A stretch of DNA of 64,000 nt from Chondrus crispus. Lineage: Eukaryota; Rhodophyta; Florideophyceae; Gigartinales; Gigartinaceae. The position numbers were made by a program, and so were the translations under genes. The stretch covers positions 1 through 64,000 of the forward strand of contig NW_005179106.1 in the NCBI RefSeq assembly GCF_000350225.1. Direction: 5' to 3'. A model generated the notes under the pieces. It was not told the origin of the DNA. It searched no databases and was given only the letters and a program-made list of their open reading frames with translations. Shown here piece after piece: positions 11,441-22,247 of this stretch. Position 1 is the first letter of the stretch; every line of letters begins with the position of its first letter.

Positions 11441-13344
11441 TTTGAGCTACCTGAACTATCCGTGCTACTCGCGCCGCTATCTGTAGCCAACGCGGCTCCG
11501 GACCTCCGTTCGAGTAGCTGGCCTGGCCCTACCCACTCTGGAGCAGCAGCATCCGCGAAGTACTCGGGTACCTCGCGGGGTTGATTTTCAACGTTCGGAC
11601 GTTGTAAAGTCTGGGGGGCGGCGAGAGTCGGCTCTCGCTCGCTTTCCTGTAGGGGCAGGGGATTCGGATCCCCTCCCCAGTCCTGGAGGTACGTTATCGC
11701 GTTCTGTACCCCTGTTGGCAATCTGGACCGACCGCGTTCTCCTCTTCCATCTTGACGCGGGTATCGCGTGTCGGCTTGTCTGAAATCGCGTTGTTCGCGC
11801 CTGTATCCTCATCCGCGAGGGGCGAAACGGACGCCTCCTCCGGGGCGATTCGTGTGGCCCGAACGCGGACCACGGTCACCAGCGACCGACTGTTGGAGGA
11901 GTTCCTCACCCCTGGACGCGTCTGTAGTTGGTACCGGTAGTTTCGATACGCGGTAAACATCCGCTGCTCCGGGGCGAGAAAGGGGCACGCATACATGGCA
12001 TGGCCGTGCGTTCTGCACAGCCAGCAGACGTACGCGCTCCCGTCGGCTGAGGCGAAGGTCGCCGCCTGACGAGCCTCTTCCTCGGTGAGCCGGGGAACAC
12101 AGGAGGGTATGCGTTCCCCTCCTTGACGCGAAATGTCCAATTCCGCGATGCGGTGGTCCGGACCACCTATCCCCGCTGGGGTATGCCCGAACGGGGTGGC
12201 AAAGCTGCCCGTGGTCTCCGTCGACGCCGGCGTTGACGGCCGGCCTTCTATAGACTCCCCGCCTGTCATGACGAGGACAGGGTCAGCTTCCCAATCCTCC
12301 TCGTTAACGTGGAGAGCTGACGCGGGGGAGCTCGTCGCGTTCGACCTGGCGGCTCTCCCTCCCCCTCGCTGCCGGTTTCGGGTCCGGCAGCGGTAGTCCG
12401 CGTCGGGCGCGAAACGTGGTTCCTTCTGCGGTCGCGATGCGTCTGATAATTGACAGGTCCGTCTTCTGGTTCGCGGGCAACCTCTGGACGGTCTCTGCCA
12501 CCGCTGCTCGCGTCGCGGGAGCCAATCCGCGTACAAAATAATGAGCCAAGGCTTGCTCCGTAAATACCGCGGTGCACTTGAACGCGTTCGATTCGAGCCT
12601 ATCCGCGAACGCGTTTTCCGTCTCGTGCGGCTTCTGATGAGCCGACGCGACGGCATCGTGCGCTACCCCCAGTACGTCATCAGTGAGGTAGCGCTTGATG
12701 AATTGATTAATAAGTCCAGGCCAGCTCACATCGTCATGGAGCTGGCCTGCGCGGATTCCGCGCATAGTGTAGCTTGTATATAATCTTTCCGCGTCGCGTT
12801 CGAGAAAATGCGCGAGGACGCGAATCGCGACCCCTTCCGTCAGATGTTGCGAATTGAACGTGATGCGCAAATCTTTCAGGAAGGGGAGTAATTCAATCGC
12901 GTTCGTTCCATCGAAATTGGGCATCGTGGGACGAATCCCACGACAACGCTGCACATATTTCGCGATTCGCCCCGCGTCCCCTGACGTGACGAGGGTCGAG
13001 ACGTTGTCCAGGCTATACATCCTGTAATTCGCTAAGGAGCTAAATTCCTGTATCATCGTGTGGACCGCCTCGACCCCGGGGGCCGCGGGGCCCAATGTGC
13101 CAAATGGGGTCACCGGTAGCGTACAGACGTCTACCGGGCCCCGACGCGTAGTGAGATCCTGGGGCTGATAGCCGCCCCACCAGGGATCAAAAGCGAGAAT
13201 CGGTTCTCTCGATCCCCGGGTGGTATCCCCGCGTCTAGTCTCGTCCGCGTAAGGTACGCGAACCGTCAGCCGCATGTCTCCGGCGACATGCGGCAGGGCT
13301 TGGGTTTCGGACGCGAAAGTTGCGTCCATCCTTGTTCGATCTAA
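11431..13344 (-). pseudogene. gag: Gag of gypsy element E, 5'-truncated and frameshifted
   Basis: Homologous to Gag of B and C from their residue about 220 onward (ASETQALPHVAG at the cut). The capsid-like block is intact in one frame (13329-12310), then frame changes near 12370, 11900 and 11720 break the basic linker and tail. The zinc knuckle CWLCRTHGHAMYAC (C-x2-C-x4-H-x4-C) is preserved. The 5' third of gag and the LTR are missing because copia F begins at 13345. The last codons read AGC TCA AAA AAC GCG TAA. Confidence 0.87.
11437..11443 (-). promoter_or_regulatory. Gag-pol -1 frameshift site, A AAA AAC (E)
   Basis: The minus strand has the canonical retroviral slippery heptamer A AAA AAC one codon before the gag stop (TAA at 11433-11431). 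The -1 frame is open from here into pol. Phase and position match B and C. Confidence 0.75.
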
Positions 13345-14596
13345 TGGTAGGTTCGGAGGGGCAAGGGAAAGAAGGAAGGCAGGTTGATGTGTGTGAGTGA
13401 AGGAGTTGGTGCCGAGGTTTACTTTGAAGCCGTTTTCCTGCAATACTTATACACTTGGAGTGCTACACTATCGCTCTACTCCGACTCCCAGTAAACCATA
13501 CTCTACTATGCGCGACCAAGCGCGGTCCTCTTGTGGCCCGACCATACTGTTCGATTTCCACCTTACGAATCGATTCGTAACTATTAGCTCACAACTATTT
13601 CTACACATTCCAAATGACTGTAAACCATGGCCCTATGCATGCAACTGTTTCACACCTTACTAATCTGCATCCAGTCATGCCAGACTTCATTGTTGTGCAA
13701 CGAACAACTTGGCACTTGTCTATTTCCAACAACGCAAACGTCTTTCATATCACAATCGCCATACGTATCCTTGTTTCTCACCTTACTAATTTCGCCAAGC
13801 ACTGTCAGATAATTATGGCAAGTTATAACAATGTGCATCCAGACTTTCTACACAACTCACATGAGAATACATGTAAATCACACGAGTACTGTCATGAACT
13901 TGCATCCAACGGCGCACCATGACGAGAGCACAGTGCAACGGCGCGTGCTCACGCAAGACTCGCATACAGCGTGACGCGTACACAGAATAATCGCACAACT
14001 GTATTCCTCTCGCGAGAAGTACTTGTTGTACTTTTGATTCACATGTACTGTACTCGGACACGCGCAGGATCGCAAACAGTCTGACACTGTAAAACTGTAA
14101 ACCCTCATGTGCATACACCTGGATGCGTGTACATGTGTACGTACACGAATCCACCTGGCGACGTGTACATGTGTACACGGGATACATGTGTCCCGCCCGG
14201 GGGCCCCATGCAATTACCCATTACAACCATGGCAAACCACTTGAAACCCCCAAAACAACGTAATTATGGCATATACAGGCCATTTAAAGTACATCACAAG
14301 GCCAATGACGCACACGTGGACAACGCTCGACCAATAGATTTGCAGCATTAGACCTGAGGGCCAATAGCATTGCAGTATTTCCTGTGTAGTCTATAGTACT
14401 ACGGGCCAAGGTTCCACTTGGCAAAACTATGCAAATTTGCATGACCCTCCGAGAGGCCACTTTCGTCCCCAGAACCCCAAAATCTGGGATTTTACACGTG
14501 TCATGTCGTGATATGGGTAAGAGCGCCCGGACCGTGCAGTCATGTACACGTGTCACTCGATTTTGCACTTTCCAGATAACAGCATGTGGTCGCACA
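13345..14596 (-). repeat. 3' LTR of copia element F1
   Basis: 1252 bp, nearly identical to 19960-21211; I noticed two substitutions (around 14367 and 14397). The minus strand starts TGTGCGACCACATG and ends CGAACCTACCA. The right boundary could extend 9 bases (TATTGAAAA), because the polypurine tract lies just outside that. It cuts E gag at 13344 (left flank tctaa). The LTR contains several CACGTG/ACACGTGT palindromes. High LTR identity suggests a recent insertion. Confidence 0.85.
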
Positions 14597-14605
14597 TTTT
14601 CAATA

Positions 14606-14613
14606 CCTCCCCT
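14606..14613 (-). promoter_or_regulatory. Polypurine tract of copia F1
   Basis: Minus-strand AGGGGAGG between the pol stop (14617) and the 3' LTR. It is the expected plus-strand primer of reverse transcription. The same sequence precedes the middle LTR in F2 (about 21221-21228). Confidence 0.65.
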
Positions 14614-14616
14614 CGA

Positions 14617-17600
14617 TCACATGCTTAGGGCAGCTTTGCACTCGGAAAGCCCAACCATGCCCACGAACTTTTCAAACAGCACGCGACCAAGTGGTTTGGT
14701 CAGCATATCGGCTGGCATTTCTGTTGTCGGACAATGGTACAATGTGACCAGTTTTCGCTGCACCGCATCTCGAACAAAATGATACGTAATTTCAATGTGC
14801 TTGTTCCGACGATTTGTAGATTCGTTCTGAGCAAACGCAATCGTACCAGCGTTGTCACATCCAACGCGAATTGTTGGATCCGAATTCGCACCAAGTACAT
14901 CGGCATGGAAGCGTGGAAGCCACGCAGCCTCTTTGCATGCTTCACTGAGTGCGATGTATTCTGCCTCACAAGTAGACTTTGCAACTACTGTTTGTTTCCG
15001 GGAAGCCCAACTGATAGGCCCATCACAAAGCTTGAACACGTACCCACTCGTTGATTTCCGTGATTCAAGGCATCCACCCCAATCTGCGTCGCTATACCCA
15101 TGAAGTTCCGTACCAAGATCATCTTTACCAAACACTATTCCAAGATGCTGGGACCCACGCAAGTATCTCAAAACACGTTTCACACCTGTCCAATGCGAAT
15201 CGTGAGGGTCGGCACAGTGTTGAGATAATTTTCCAATGGCATACGCAATATCGGGGCGGGTCCCGACCATTAGGAACATTAGACATCCAATGGCCTGACG
15301 ATATGGTTCAAAGCATGGGTTGTCATCAGTGCCAGTTTCGGCCACTTGCATTGTGACATGTCGAGACTGTTCCATCGGAGTAACGCAAGGATTGCATGCC
15401 GACATTTTGAACCGTTTCAGTACTGCTTGGGCATACTTCGACTGCGTGACGGTCAGGACGTGTTTAGAACGTACACGGTCGATCTCTAGACCAATACAAG
15501 TCTTCGCTTCGCCAAGGTCTTTCATATCGAATCGTTTGTTGAGTTCATTTTTCATCCATAATATGGCCTCCAAGTCACTTCCAGCTAGCAGCAGATCGTC
15601 CACGTACAACGCGATAATCATGATGACATTGCCTTGACGTCGAATGTAAAGACATGGGTCGCTGCGTGTAGTGTTGAAACCAAGTTCAGTGATCAGAAAC
15701 TCATCGATCTTACTATGCCATTGGCGATGGGCTTGCTTAAGACCATAGATTGCTTTCAAAAGTTTACACACCGAATCAGGTTTGACTTTGTCGATGCATC
15801 CTTCAGGTTGCTCCATGTAGATTTCTTCGTGAAGGTCACCGTTGAGGAAGGCAGTCACCACGTCCATCTGATGCAGCTCAAGGTCAAAGTGCGCAACCAG
15901 TGCCAGCAGCAGACGGATAGTTGTGAACTTGATGACAGGGGCGAAATTTTCAGTGTAATCGATGCCTTCTACTTGTTGAAAGCCTCGTGCCACAAGACGT
16001 CCCTTTGCAGTTTCGACCAATTTTCCGGACTCGTCAGGAAGTTGCTTCACTCCGAAAACCCACCTGGACGTCAGGATGTTCGATGCTTGAGATCTTGGAA
16101 CAAGTGTCCATGTTTTGTTTTTGTGTTGTGAAGCAAGTTCTTTGTCGATGCCCTTCTGCCAGAAGCGAGCTTTTGGAGAATCCATAGCTTGCTTGTACGA
16201 GTTTGGGATTTCCGTTATCACATGGGCGTGGCTAAGGAGTCCAGCAGTCAACAAAGCTGCTGCCTACCACGCCCTAGGCGTTTTGCGAATGCGAGTGGAC
16301 CGACGGAGATTAGTTGGCGGATCAATAGTTTCTTCCTCAACTACGTGTTGGTCAACTGTTTCGGTGGTTTCGTCCTCCCCTGGAGTTGGAGAGGAGTTGG
16401 AGGATTCATCAGAGTCTTGTTGTTCATCCGGCGATGATGGTTCTGATGCCACTGCATCATTTTCTGCAACTTCCTCATCGATGTTCAAGTTGATTGTGCC
16501 ATCATCAGTTGTAGCCTCCTCGTTTGTATCCATCAGTTCACCAGATTTGCCTCCCGTGGACTCGTCAAAAGTAACATCTCTGGATACGATCACTTTGTGC
16601 AAATCACCATCCCACAACTTGTAAGCTTTCGTATTTTCAGCATACCCTAGAAACATTGCCTCCTTTGCACGGGCGTCAAGTTTCTGGATGTTGTGTTTTG
16701 GTAATGTATACCAACACTTTGAACCGAAAACACGCAAATGACCAACATTTGGCACAGATTTCATCCATAAGTGGTAGGGGGTCATCTTGGGGGGAATGGC
16801 ACGGGACGTAACTCGATTTCGAACGTACACTGCATCGGCAAGTGCTTCTGCCCAGAACCCCTTTGTAACTTTCTTGTGCGCTAGCATGGAGCGCACCAAG
16901 TTTACCAAAGTTCTGTTCAGTCGCTCGGCCACGCCATTTTGCTCCGGTGTGTACGCGGTCGTCATTTGATGCTGAGTACCATTTGCAATCAGAAAAGACT
17001 TAAACTCCGTGGACAGATACTCACCACCTCGATCGGTGCGAAGCACTTTGATCTTGCGACCAGTGTGAGTCTGAGCAAGTTGTGCAAACATTTTGTATCG
17101 TTCAAATGCTTCTGATTTATGGTGCATAGGGTACACTACTGACCAGTTTGAGTGATCATCTATGAAGGTAATGAAGTACTTGGCACCACCAATGGACTGC
17201 ACCTCTAAGGGGCCACAAACATCAGAGTGAACTAAGTCTAGACAGAAGTATGCCCGCCTCGAGGACCGCTCTTTTGGGATCACAGATCGAGTGGCTTTGC
17301 CGTAGACGCACGCAGAACATTTTTCAGAGATGCAATCATTGTCAGTATTGTTGATTTTGTTAGCCTCATTACCAAGTAGTTTGACTCCACTTACCACATT
17401 GTCACGAATCATCGAAGCAATACCTTGAGAATGCACATGTGCAAAGCGCTCATGCCACGTTTGCAGGGTGGCAGCATGTGCAGATCCGATGTCACTGACG
17501 ATGTCGAGAACGTAAAGTTCTCCAACCAATGTCGCAGTCGCCACTACAGTTGAGCCTCGTCTGATCATGCATTTTCCATTTTCGAACCCAACTTTTAGTC

Positions 17601-18735
17601 CAAGTTCAGTCATTCGACTGACAGAGAGCAGAGAGAACGCAAAGTCCGGAACGTGCAATACATCCGTCAACTTGCACGGTTCGATGCGGCCAATCACATT
17701 TAACTTCAAGTGAACGTCACCACGGCCGGCAACCTTTGCACTAGCCTTGGTTCCCATCTGAACAGAGGCGGAATCAAGTGGCTGATACGTTGCAAACAAA
17801 GATCGGTCATATGTAATATGAGCTGTACAAGCTGAATCTACGAGCCACGAAGGGGACATCTCCATATCGTTCGTGTGCGAAGCTTTCGACATCAGACATG
17901 TGAAGTCGACGCTGTTTACAACCATGTCGGGATCAGGTTTCTGTGTGACAAATGCAGATTGTTTCCGCTGAGACATACGCGGTTTATATCCGCTAGGAGG
18001 AGCCGGGCGACGCCCATTCAAATCCTTTCCCCAGCAGCGGGTTGCCGTATGGCCTGTATGACCGCAGTTCGTGCATTTGTAATCGTTTATGTCCCGATTG
18101 TTCGGGGCACGATTAACCAGAGCCGATGTCTGTGAGGAGCTAGACTTCATGTTTGCTCGTTGCTCTTCCTGCAGCAGACGACTTTTCACAAAGTCCAAAC
18201 TGAATATCTTTTCCTCATTACCGAGAGCATCAAGTGCAACGATGAGAGCCTCGAAACGGGCAGGCAGACCATTGAGCACTGCCATGGCCATCTCCTTGTC
18301 ATCGATGTTTACGCTCATTGACTTGAGGATGGCTGCCAGCTGCTTGACACGATTGATGTATGCAAGCACCTTTTCACCGGAAAGCATCTTCACAGTGTAG
18401 AACTCACGACGTGCAGCTAGTTTGTTCAGCAAAGTGTGCCTCTCAAACACGTTGACAATAGCTTCCCACATCTCATGAGCAGTATCAACATCACGTACAT
18501 GCTCAAGATGCTCATCTGATAGGGAGAGACCAATCAGTGCTTTAGCTTTACTGTCACCTCTGATCCACTTCTTACGCTCTTCCGCGCGTTCCTCACTTGG
18601 AACTCTTCCCTCAACGATGTATTGGTCAACATCACGTAGAGCAAGCAGAAGTTGTATTTTCTGCTTCCACACGTAGAAGTTGGAGTCCGTCAGTTTGTCG
18701 ATTCTGATGGATCCTCCTCCTCCTTGATCTTCCAT
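14617..18735 (-). pseudogene. gag-pol: Gag-Pol of copia element F1, one in-frame TAG
   Basis: Ty1/copia polyprotein in a single reading frame of about 1372 codons from ATG 18735 (MEDQGGGGSIRIDKLTDSNF). Order: UBN2-type Gag; zinc knuckle CTNCGHTGHTATRC; protease WLVDSACTAH; integrase zinc end (WHERFAHVHSQG ... CSACVYGKA) and core (VHSDVCGP, LRTDRGGEY, PEQNGVAERLN); reverse transcriptase (GLKQAHRQWHSK, ALYVDDLLLAG); RNase H (YSDADWGGC, CEAEYIALSEA). The only break is TAG at 16266-16264, just before the AAALLTAGLLSHAH stretch that leads into RT; a single G-to-A change could have made it. Gag start 18735 is preferred because the frame upstream has only a TTG. A second copia copy (F2) supplies the same RT region. 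Confidence 0.93.
16264..16266 (-). other. In-frame amber codon in F1 polyprotein
   Basis: TAG between TGG and GCA GCA GCT. Frames on both sides are identical. It separates Gag-PR-IN from RT-RH. Simplest reading: a recent nonsense mutation. Programmed readthrough is possible but unsupported, since F2 does not reach this position. Confidence 0.85.
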
Positions 18736-18824
18736 TTTAGTGCAAATAAACTTCAAGTATTCGAAAATCCGTTCGGGGATCCCAAGCCGTTAACCGATAG
18801 TCAACACAATGGCAAGCCCACCCG

Positions 18825-18845
18825 TCTAAGAAATTCGATATGATT
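18825..18845 (-). promoter_or_regulatory. Predicted splice acceptor before F1 gag
   Basis: The minus strand reads GAATTTCTTAG before ACGGG, a pyrimidine-rich acceptor 90 nt upstream of the gag ATG (AG at 18827-18826). Joined to the donor at 19572 it would remove the zinc-finger gene from the mRNA. The derivative J keeps it (CTTCTTAG near 56760). Confidence 0.45.
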
Positions 18846-18907
18846 ACTATGAAGTTGCACTAGGAGAAATTTGCGAACAGATATGTGAATTTATTTGGAT
18901 GAAATCC

Positions 18908-19579
18908 CTAACTATTCTGTTCACAAACTACCTTTAAGTGTGCGGCACCGTTCTCGTGGCACTTCAGGTGCCCGTGAGACTCAAAGACGCGATTGCAAGG
19001 GATACAACGCGGAGTCTCCTTAGCGTTGGCAACTTGAATGCGATGAGACCTAGACTGAATGTGGTCGTAAAAGGCCTTCGCACTATTGCCACTAACGCGG
19101 CACACTTTACAATACCGCTTATACCGCGGGTACACCTTACGATTCCTCTTGCGCTCACGCTTAAACTGTTTATCCGCGAGAACAGCCGCTTTCCGAGCAG
19201 AAAGTCGATGCGTAGTTCTCTTTATTGGTGCGGGAACAGAGCGCGGAATACGAGGAATCCTATAAGGTGCGCAACTCGAGGACGGACCCGGAAGCGCGAG
19301 CCGAGGTGAAGGTTGATCCTCAGGCTCAAGCACCTCAACGGATACGACCTCCGATGTCCGAACCGTTGGACCGGTGACCAGCTTCCCAGGCGCAGAGCGC
19401 ACCGGTACTAATTCCAGATCTAACACCACCCCGTAAAAACAGGTATTCACAATAAGGAATATGAAGATAATCGTCAGTAACAGATTTTGGAATTATTGCT
19501 CTTAAGAACCACCAAAACGTGCAAAGACAATCACTTAGATGTGTAGGAAATGGAAAGAAACTCAAAACTTACTTTGCAT
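18908..19579 (-). CDS. Two-finger C2H2 (H-x5-H) accessory protein of copia F1, two predicted exons
   Basis: Predicted exon 1 is 19579-19573 (ATG CAA A), with donor GTAAGT at 19572. The intron is 19572-19420, and exon 2 runs 19419-18908 after GTGTTAG; the joined frame gives about 172 residues. Without splicing the frame has no ATG (only GTG), which favours the model. The N-terminal half is acidic/proline-rich, then a basic region (KQFKRERKRNRKVYPRYKR). Two fingers follow: CKVC...H-x5-H (FYDHIQSRSH) and CIPC...H-x5-H (LKCHENGAAH). This C-x2-C-x12-H-x5-H spacing is that of U1-like/JAZ-type fingers, several of which bind double-stranded RNA. The gene sits between the PBS and gag, on the element strand. 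Role unknown; RNA binding is inferred from finger spacing only. Confidence 0.72.
19420..19572 (-). other. Predicted intron of the F1 zinc-finger gene
   Basis: 153 nt, GTAAGT at the 5' end and GGTGTTAG at the 3' end (minus strand). Removing it joins ATG CAA A to AT CTG GAA in phase with the finger frame. Donor and acceptor are conserved in derivative J (57504 and about 57352). Confidence 0.5.
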
Positions 19580-19939
19580 GAGAGAACGAAGAAAAACCAA
19601 ATGCGAGATTGACGACGACGGCGGTAGCGGGAGCGGAAACGAAGACGAAGACCAAAGACAGAGACAGCAGCAAGAACCACAGCAAGAACGAAAGCCAAAC
19701 CAAGAACGAAGACAACAAAGACAGCGGGGGCGATGACCAAAACCAATTCACACAACAGAGCAAGAACGACAGCAGCAGCCAAAACCAAAACCAAGAACGA
19801 CGGCAAGAACGAGAGCGACAACGACAGCGAGAAGACCAGCGGAAAGAACGACGAGAAACGGCAGCGAAAACGACAGCGACAACGACGGCAGAAACAACGG
19901 AACGAGAACGACAGACTCATGCAGTGAAACGACAGCGAG
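19580..19939 (-). other. Pyrimidine-rich leader of copia F1
   Basis: Between the PBS and the first ATG the minus strand is dominated by C/T runs (plus strand: repeated aacgacagcgag-like units). Any reading frame here is low-complexity Leu/Ser/Val/Phe and probably not coding. The same leader stands at 57505-57871 in J. Confidence 0.6.
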
Positions 19940-19956
19940 GGACTGGGCCCATAACC
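19940..19956 (-). promoter_or_regulatory. Half-tRNA primer-binding site of copia F1
   Basis: The minus strand reads GGTTATGGGCCCAGTCC, 3 nt inside the LTR end. It has no TGG start. Its complement ctgggcccataacc is the anticodon stem-loop of initiator tRNA-Met (CAT anticodon in the middle). This matches the priming known for Drosophila copia, where a 5' half of tRNA-iMet is used. Confidence 0.8.
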
Positions 19957-19959
19957 TAA

Positions 19960-21211
19960 TGGTAGGTTCGGAGGGGCAAGGGAAAGAAGGAAGGCAGGTT
20001 GATGTGTGTGAGTGAAGGAGTTGGTGCCGAGGTTTACTTTGAAGCCGTTTTCCTGCAATACTTATACACTTGGAGTGCTACACTATCGCTCTACTCCGAC
20101 TCCCAGTAAACCATACTCTACTATGCGCGACCAAGCGCGGTCCTCTTGTGGCCCGACCATACTGTTCGATTTCCACCTTACGAATCGATTCGTAACTATT
20201 AGCTCACAACTATTTCTACACATTCCAAATGACTGTAAACCATGGCCCTATGCATGCAACTGTTTCACACCTTACTAATCTGCATCCAGTCATGCCAGAC
20301 TTCATTGTTGTGCAACGAACAACTTGGCACTTGTCTATTTCCAACAACGCAAACGTCTTTCATATCACAATCGCCATACGTATCCTTGTTTCTCACCTTA
20401 CTAATTTCGCCAAGCACTGTCAGATAATTATGGCAAGTTATAACAATGTGCATCCAGACTTTCTACACAACTCACATGAGAATACATGTAAATCACACGA
20501 GTACTGTCATGAACTTGCATCCAACGGCGCACCATGACGAGAGCACAGTGCAACGGCGCGTGCTCACGCAAGACTCGCATACAGCGTGACGCGTACACAG
20601 AATAATCGCACAACTGTATTCCTCTCGCGAGAAGTACTTGTTGTACTTTTGATTCACATGTACTGTACTCGGACACGCGCAGGATCGCAAACAGTCTGAC
20701 ACTGTAAAACTGTAAACCCTCATGTGCATACACCTGGATGCGTGTACATGTGTACGTACACGAATCCACCTGGCGACGTGTACATGTGTACACGGGATAC
20801 ATGTGTCCCGCCCGGGGGCCCCATGCAATTACCCATTACAACCATGGCAAACCACTTGAAACCCCCAAAACAACGTAATTATGGCATATACAGGCCATTT
20901 AAAGTACATCACAAGGCCAATGACGCACACGTGGACAACGCTCGACCAATAGATTTGCAGCATTAGACCTGAGGGCCAATAGAATTGCAGTATTTCCTGT
21001 GTAGTCTATAGTGCTACGGGCCAAGGTTCCACTTGGCAAAACTATGCAAATTTGCATGACCCTCCGAGAGGCCACTTTCGTCCCCAGAACCCCAAAATCT
21101 GGGATTTTACACGTGTCATGTCGTGATATGGGTAAGAGCGCCCGGACCGTGCAGTCATGTACACGTGTCACTCGATTTTGCACTTTCCAGATAACAGCAT
21201 GTGGTCGCACA
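19960..21211 (-). repeat. 5' LTR of copia F1, also 3' LTR of F2
   Basis: Same 1252-bp LTR as 13345-14596. To its left are the PBS and leader of F1; to its right are the polypurine tract and RT-RNase H of another copy (F2). The two copies thus form a tandem sharing one LTR. Confidence 0.88.
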
Positions 21212-21231
21212 TTTTCAATACCTCCCCTCGA

Positions 21232-22247
21232 TCACATGCTTTGGGCAGCTTTGCACTCGGAAAGCCCAACCATGCCCACGAACTTTTCAAACAGCACGCG
21301 ACCAAGTGGTTTGGTCAGCATATCGGCTGGCATTTCTGTTGTCGGACAATGGTACAATGTGACCAGTTTTCGCTGCACCGCATCTCGAACAAAATGATAC
21401 GTAATTTCAATGTGCTTGTTCCGACGATTTGTAGATTCGTTCTGAGCAAACGCAATCGTACCAGCGTTGTCACATCCAACGCGAATTGTTGGATCCGAAT
21501 TCGCACCAAGTACATCGGCATGGAAGCGTGGAAGCCACGCAGCCTCTTTGCATGCTTCACTGAGTGCGATGTATTCTGCCTCACAAGTAGACTTTGCAAC
21601 TACTGTTTGTTTCCGGGAAGCCCAACTGATAGGCCCATCACAAAGCTTGAACACGTACCCACTCGTGGATTTCCGTGATTCAAGGCATCCACCCCAATCT
21701 GCGTCGCTATACCCATGAAGTTCCGTACCAAGATCATCTTTACCAAACACTATTCCAAGATGCTGGGACCCACGCAAGTATCTCAAAACACGTTTCAAAC
21801 CTGTCCAATGCGAATCGTGAGGGTCGGCACAGTGTTGAGATAATTTTCCAATGGCATACGCAATATCGGGGCGGGTCCCGACCATTAGGAACATTAGACA
21901 TCCAATGGCCTGACGATATGGTTCAAAGCATGGGTTGTCATCAGTGCCAGTTTCGGCCACTTGCATTGTGACATGTCGAGACTGTTCCATCGGAGTAACG
22001 CAAGGATTGCATGCCGACATTTTGAACCGTTTCAGTACTGCTTGGGCATACTTCGACTGCGTGACGGTCAGGACGTGTTTAGAACGTATACGGTCGATCT
22101 CTAGACCAATACAAGTCTTCGCCTCGCCAAGGTCTTTCATATCGAATAGTTTGTTGAGTTCATTTTTCATCCATAATATGGCCTCCAAGTCACTTCCAGC
22201 TAGCAGCAGATCGTCCACGTACAACGCGATAATCATGATGACATTGC
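21232..22247 (-). CDS. pol: RT/RNase H end of copia F2 (5'-truncated)
   Basis: Open frame of more than 330 codons nearly identical to F1: YVDDLLLAGSDLE (22210 region), LMVGTRPDIAYAIGKL, RNase H YSDADWGGC and CEAEYIALSEA, ending before the polypurine tract. The sequence stops matching F1 at 22247/22248, where LTR A begins (flank attgc). Gag, IN and the first half of RT are not present in the window. Confidence 0.88.

Noticed and set aside
19531..20058. Leu/Ser/Phe-rich minus-strand frame starting in the copia LTR
   Set aside because: Reads through LTR, PBS and the pyrimidine-rich leader; low complexity, no domain.
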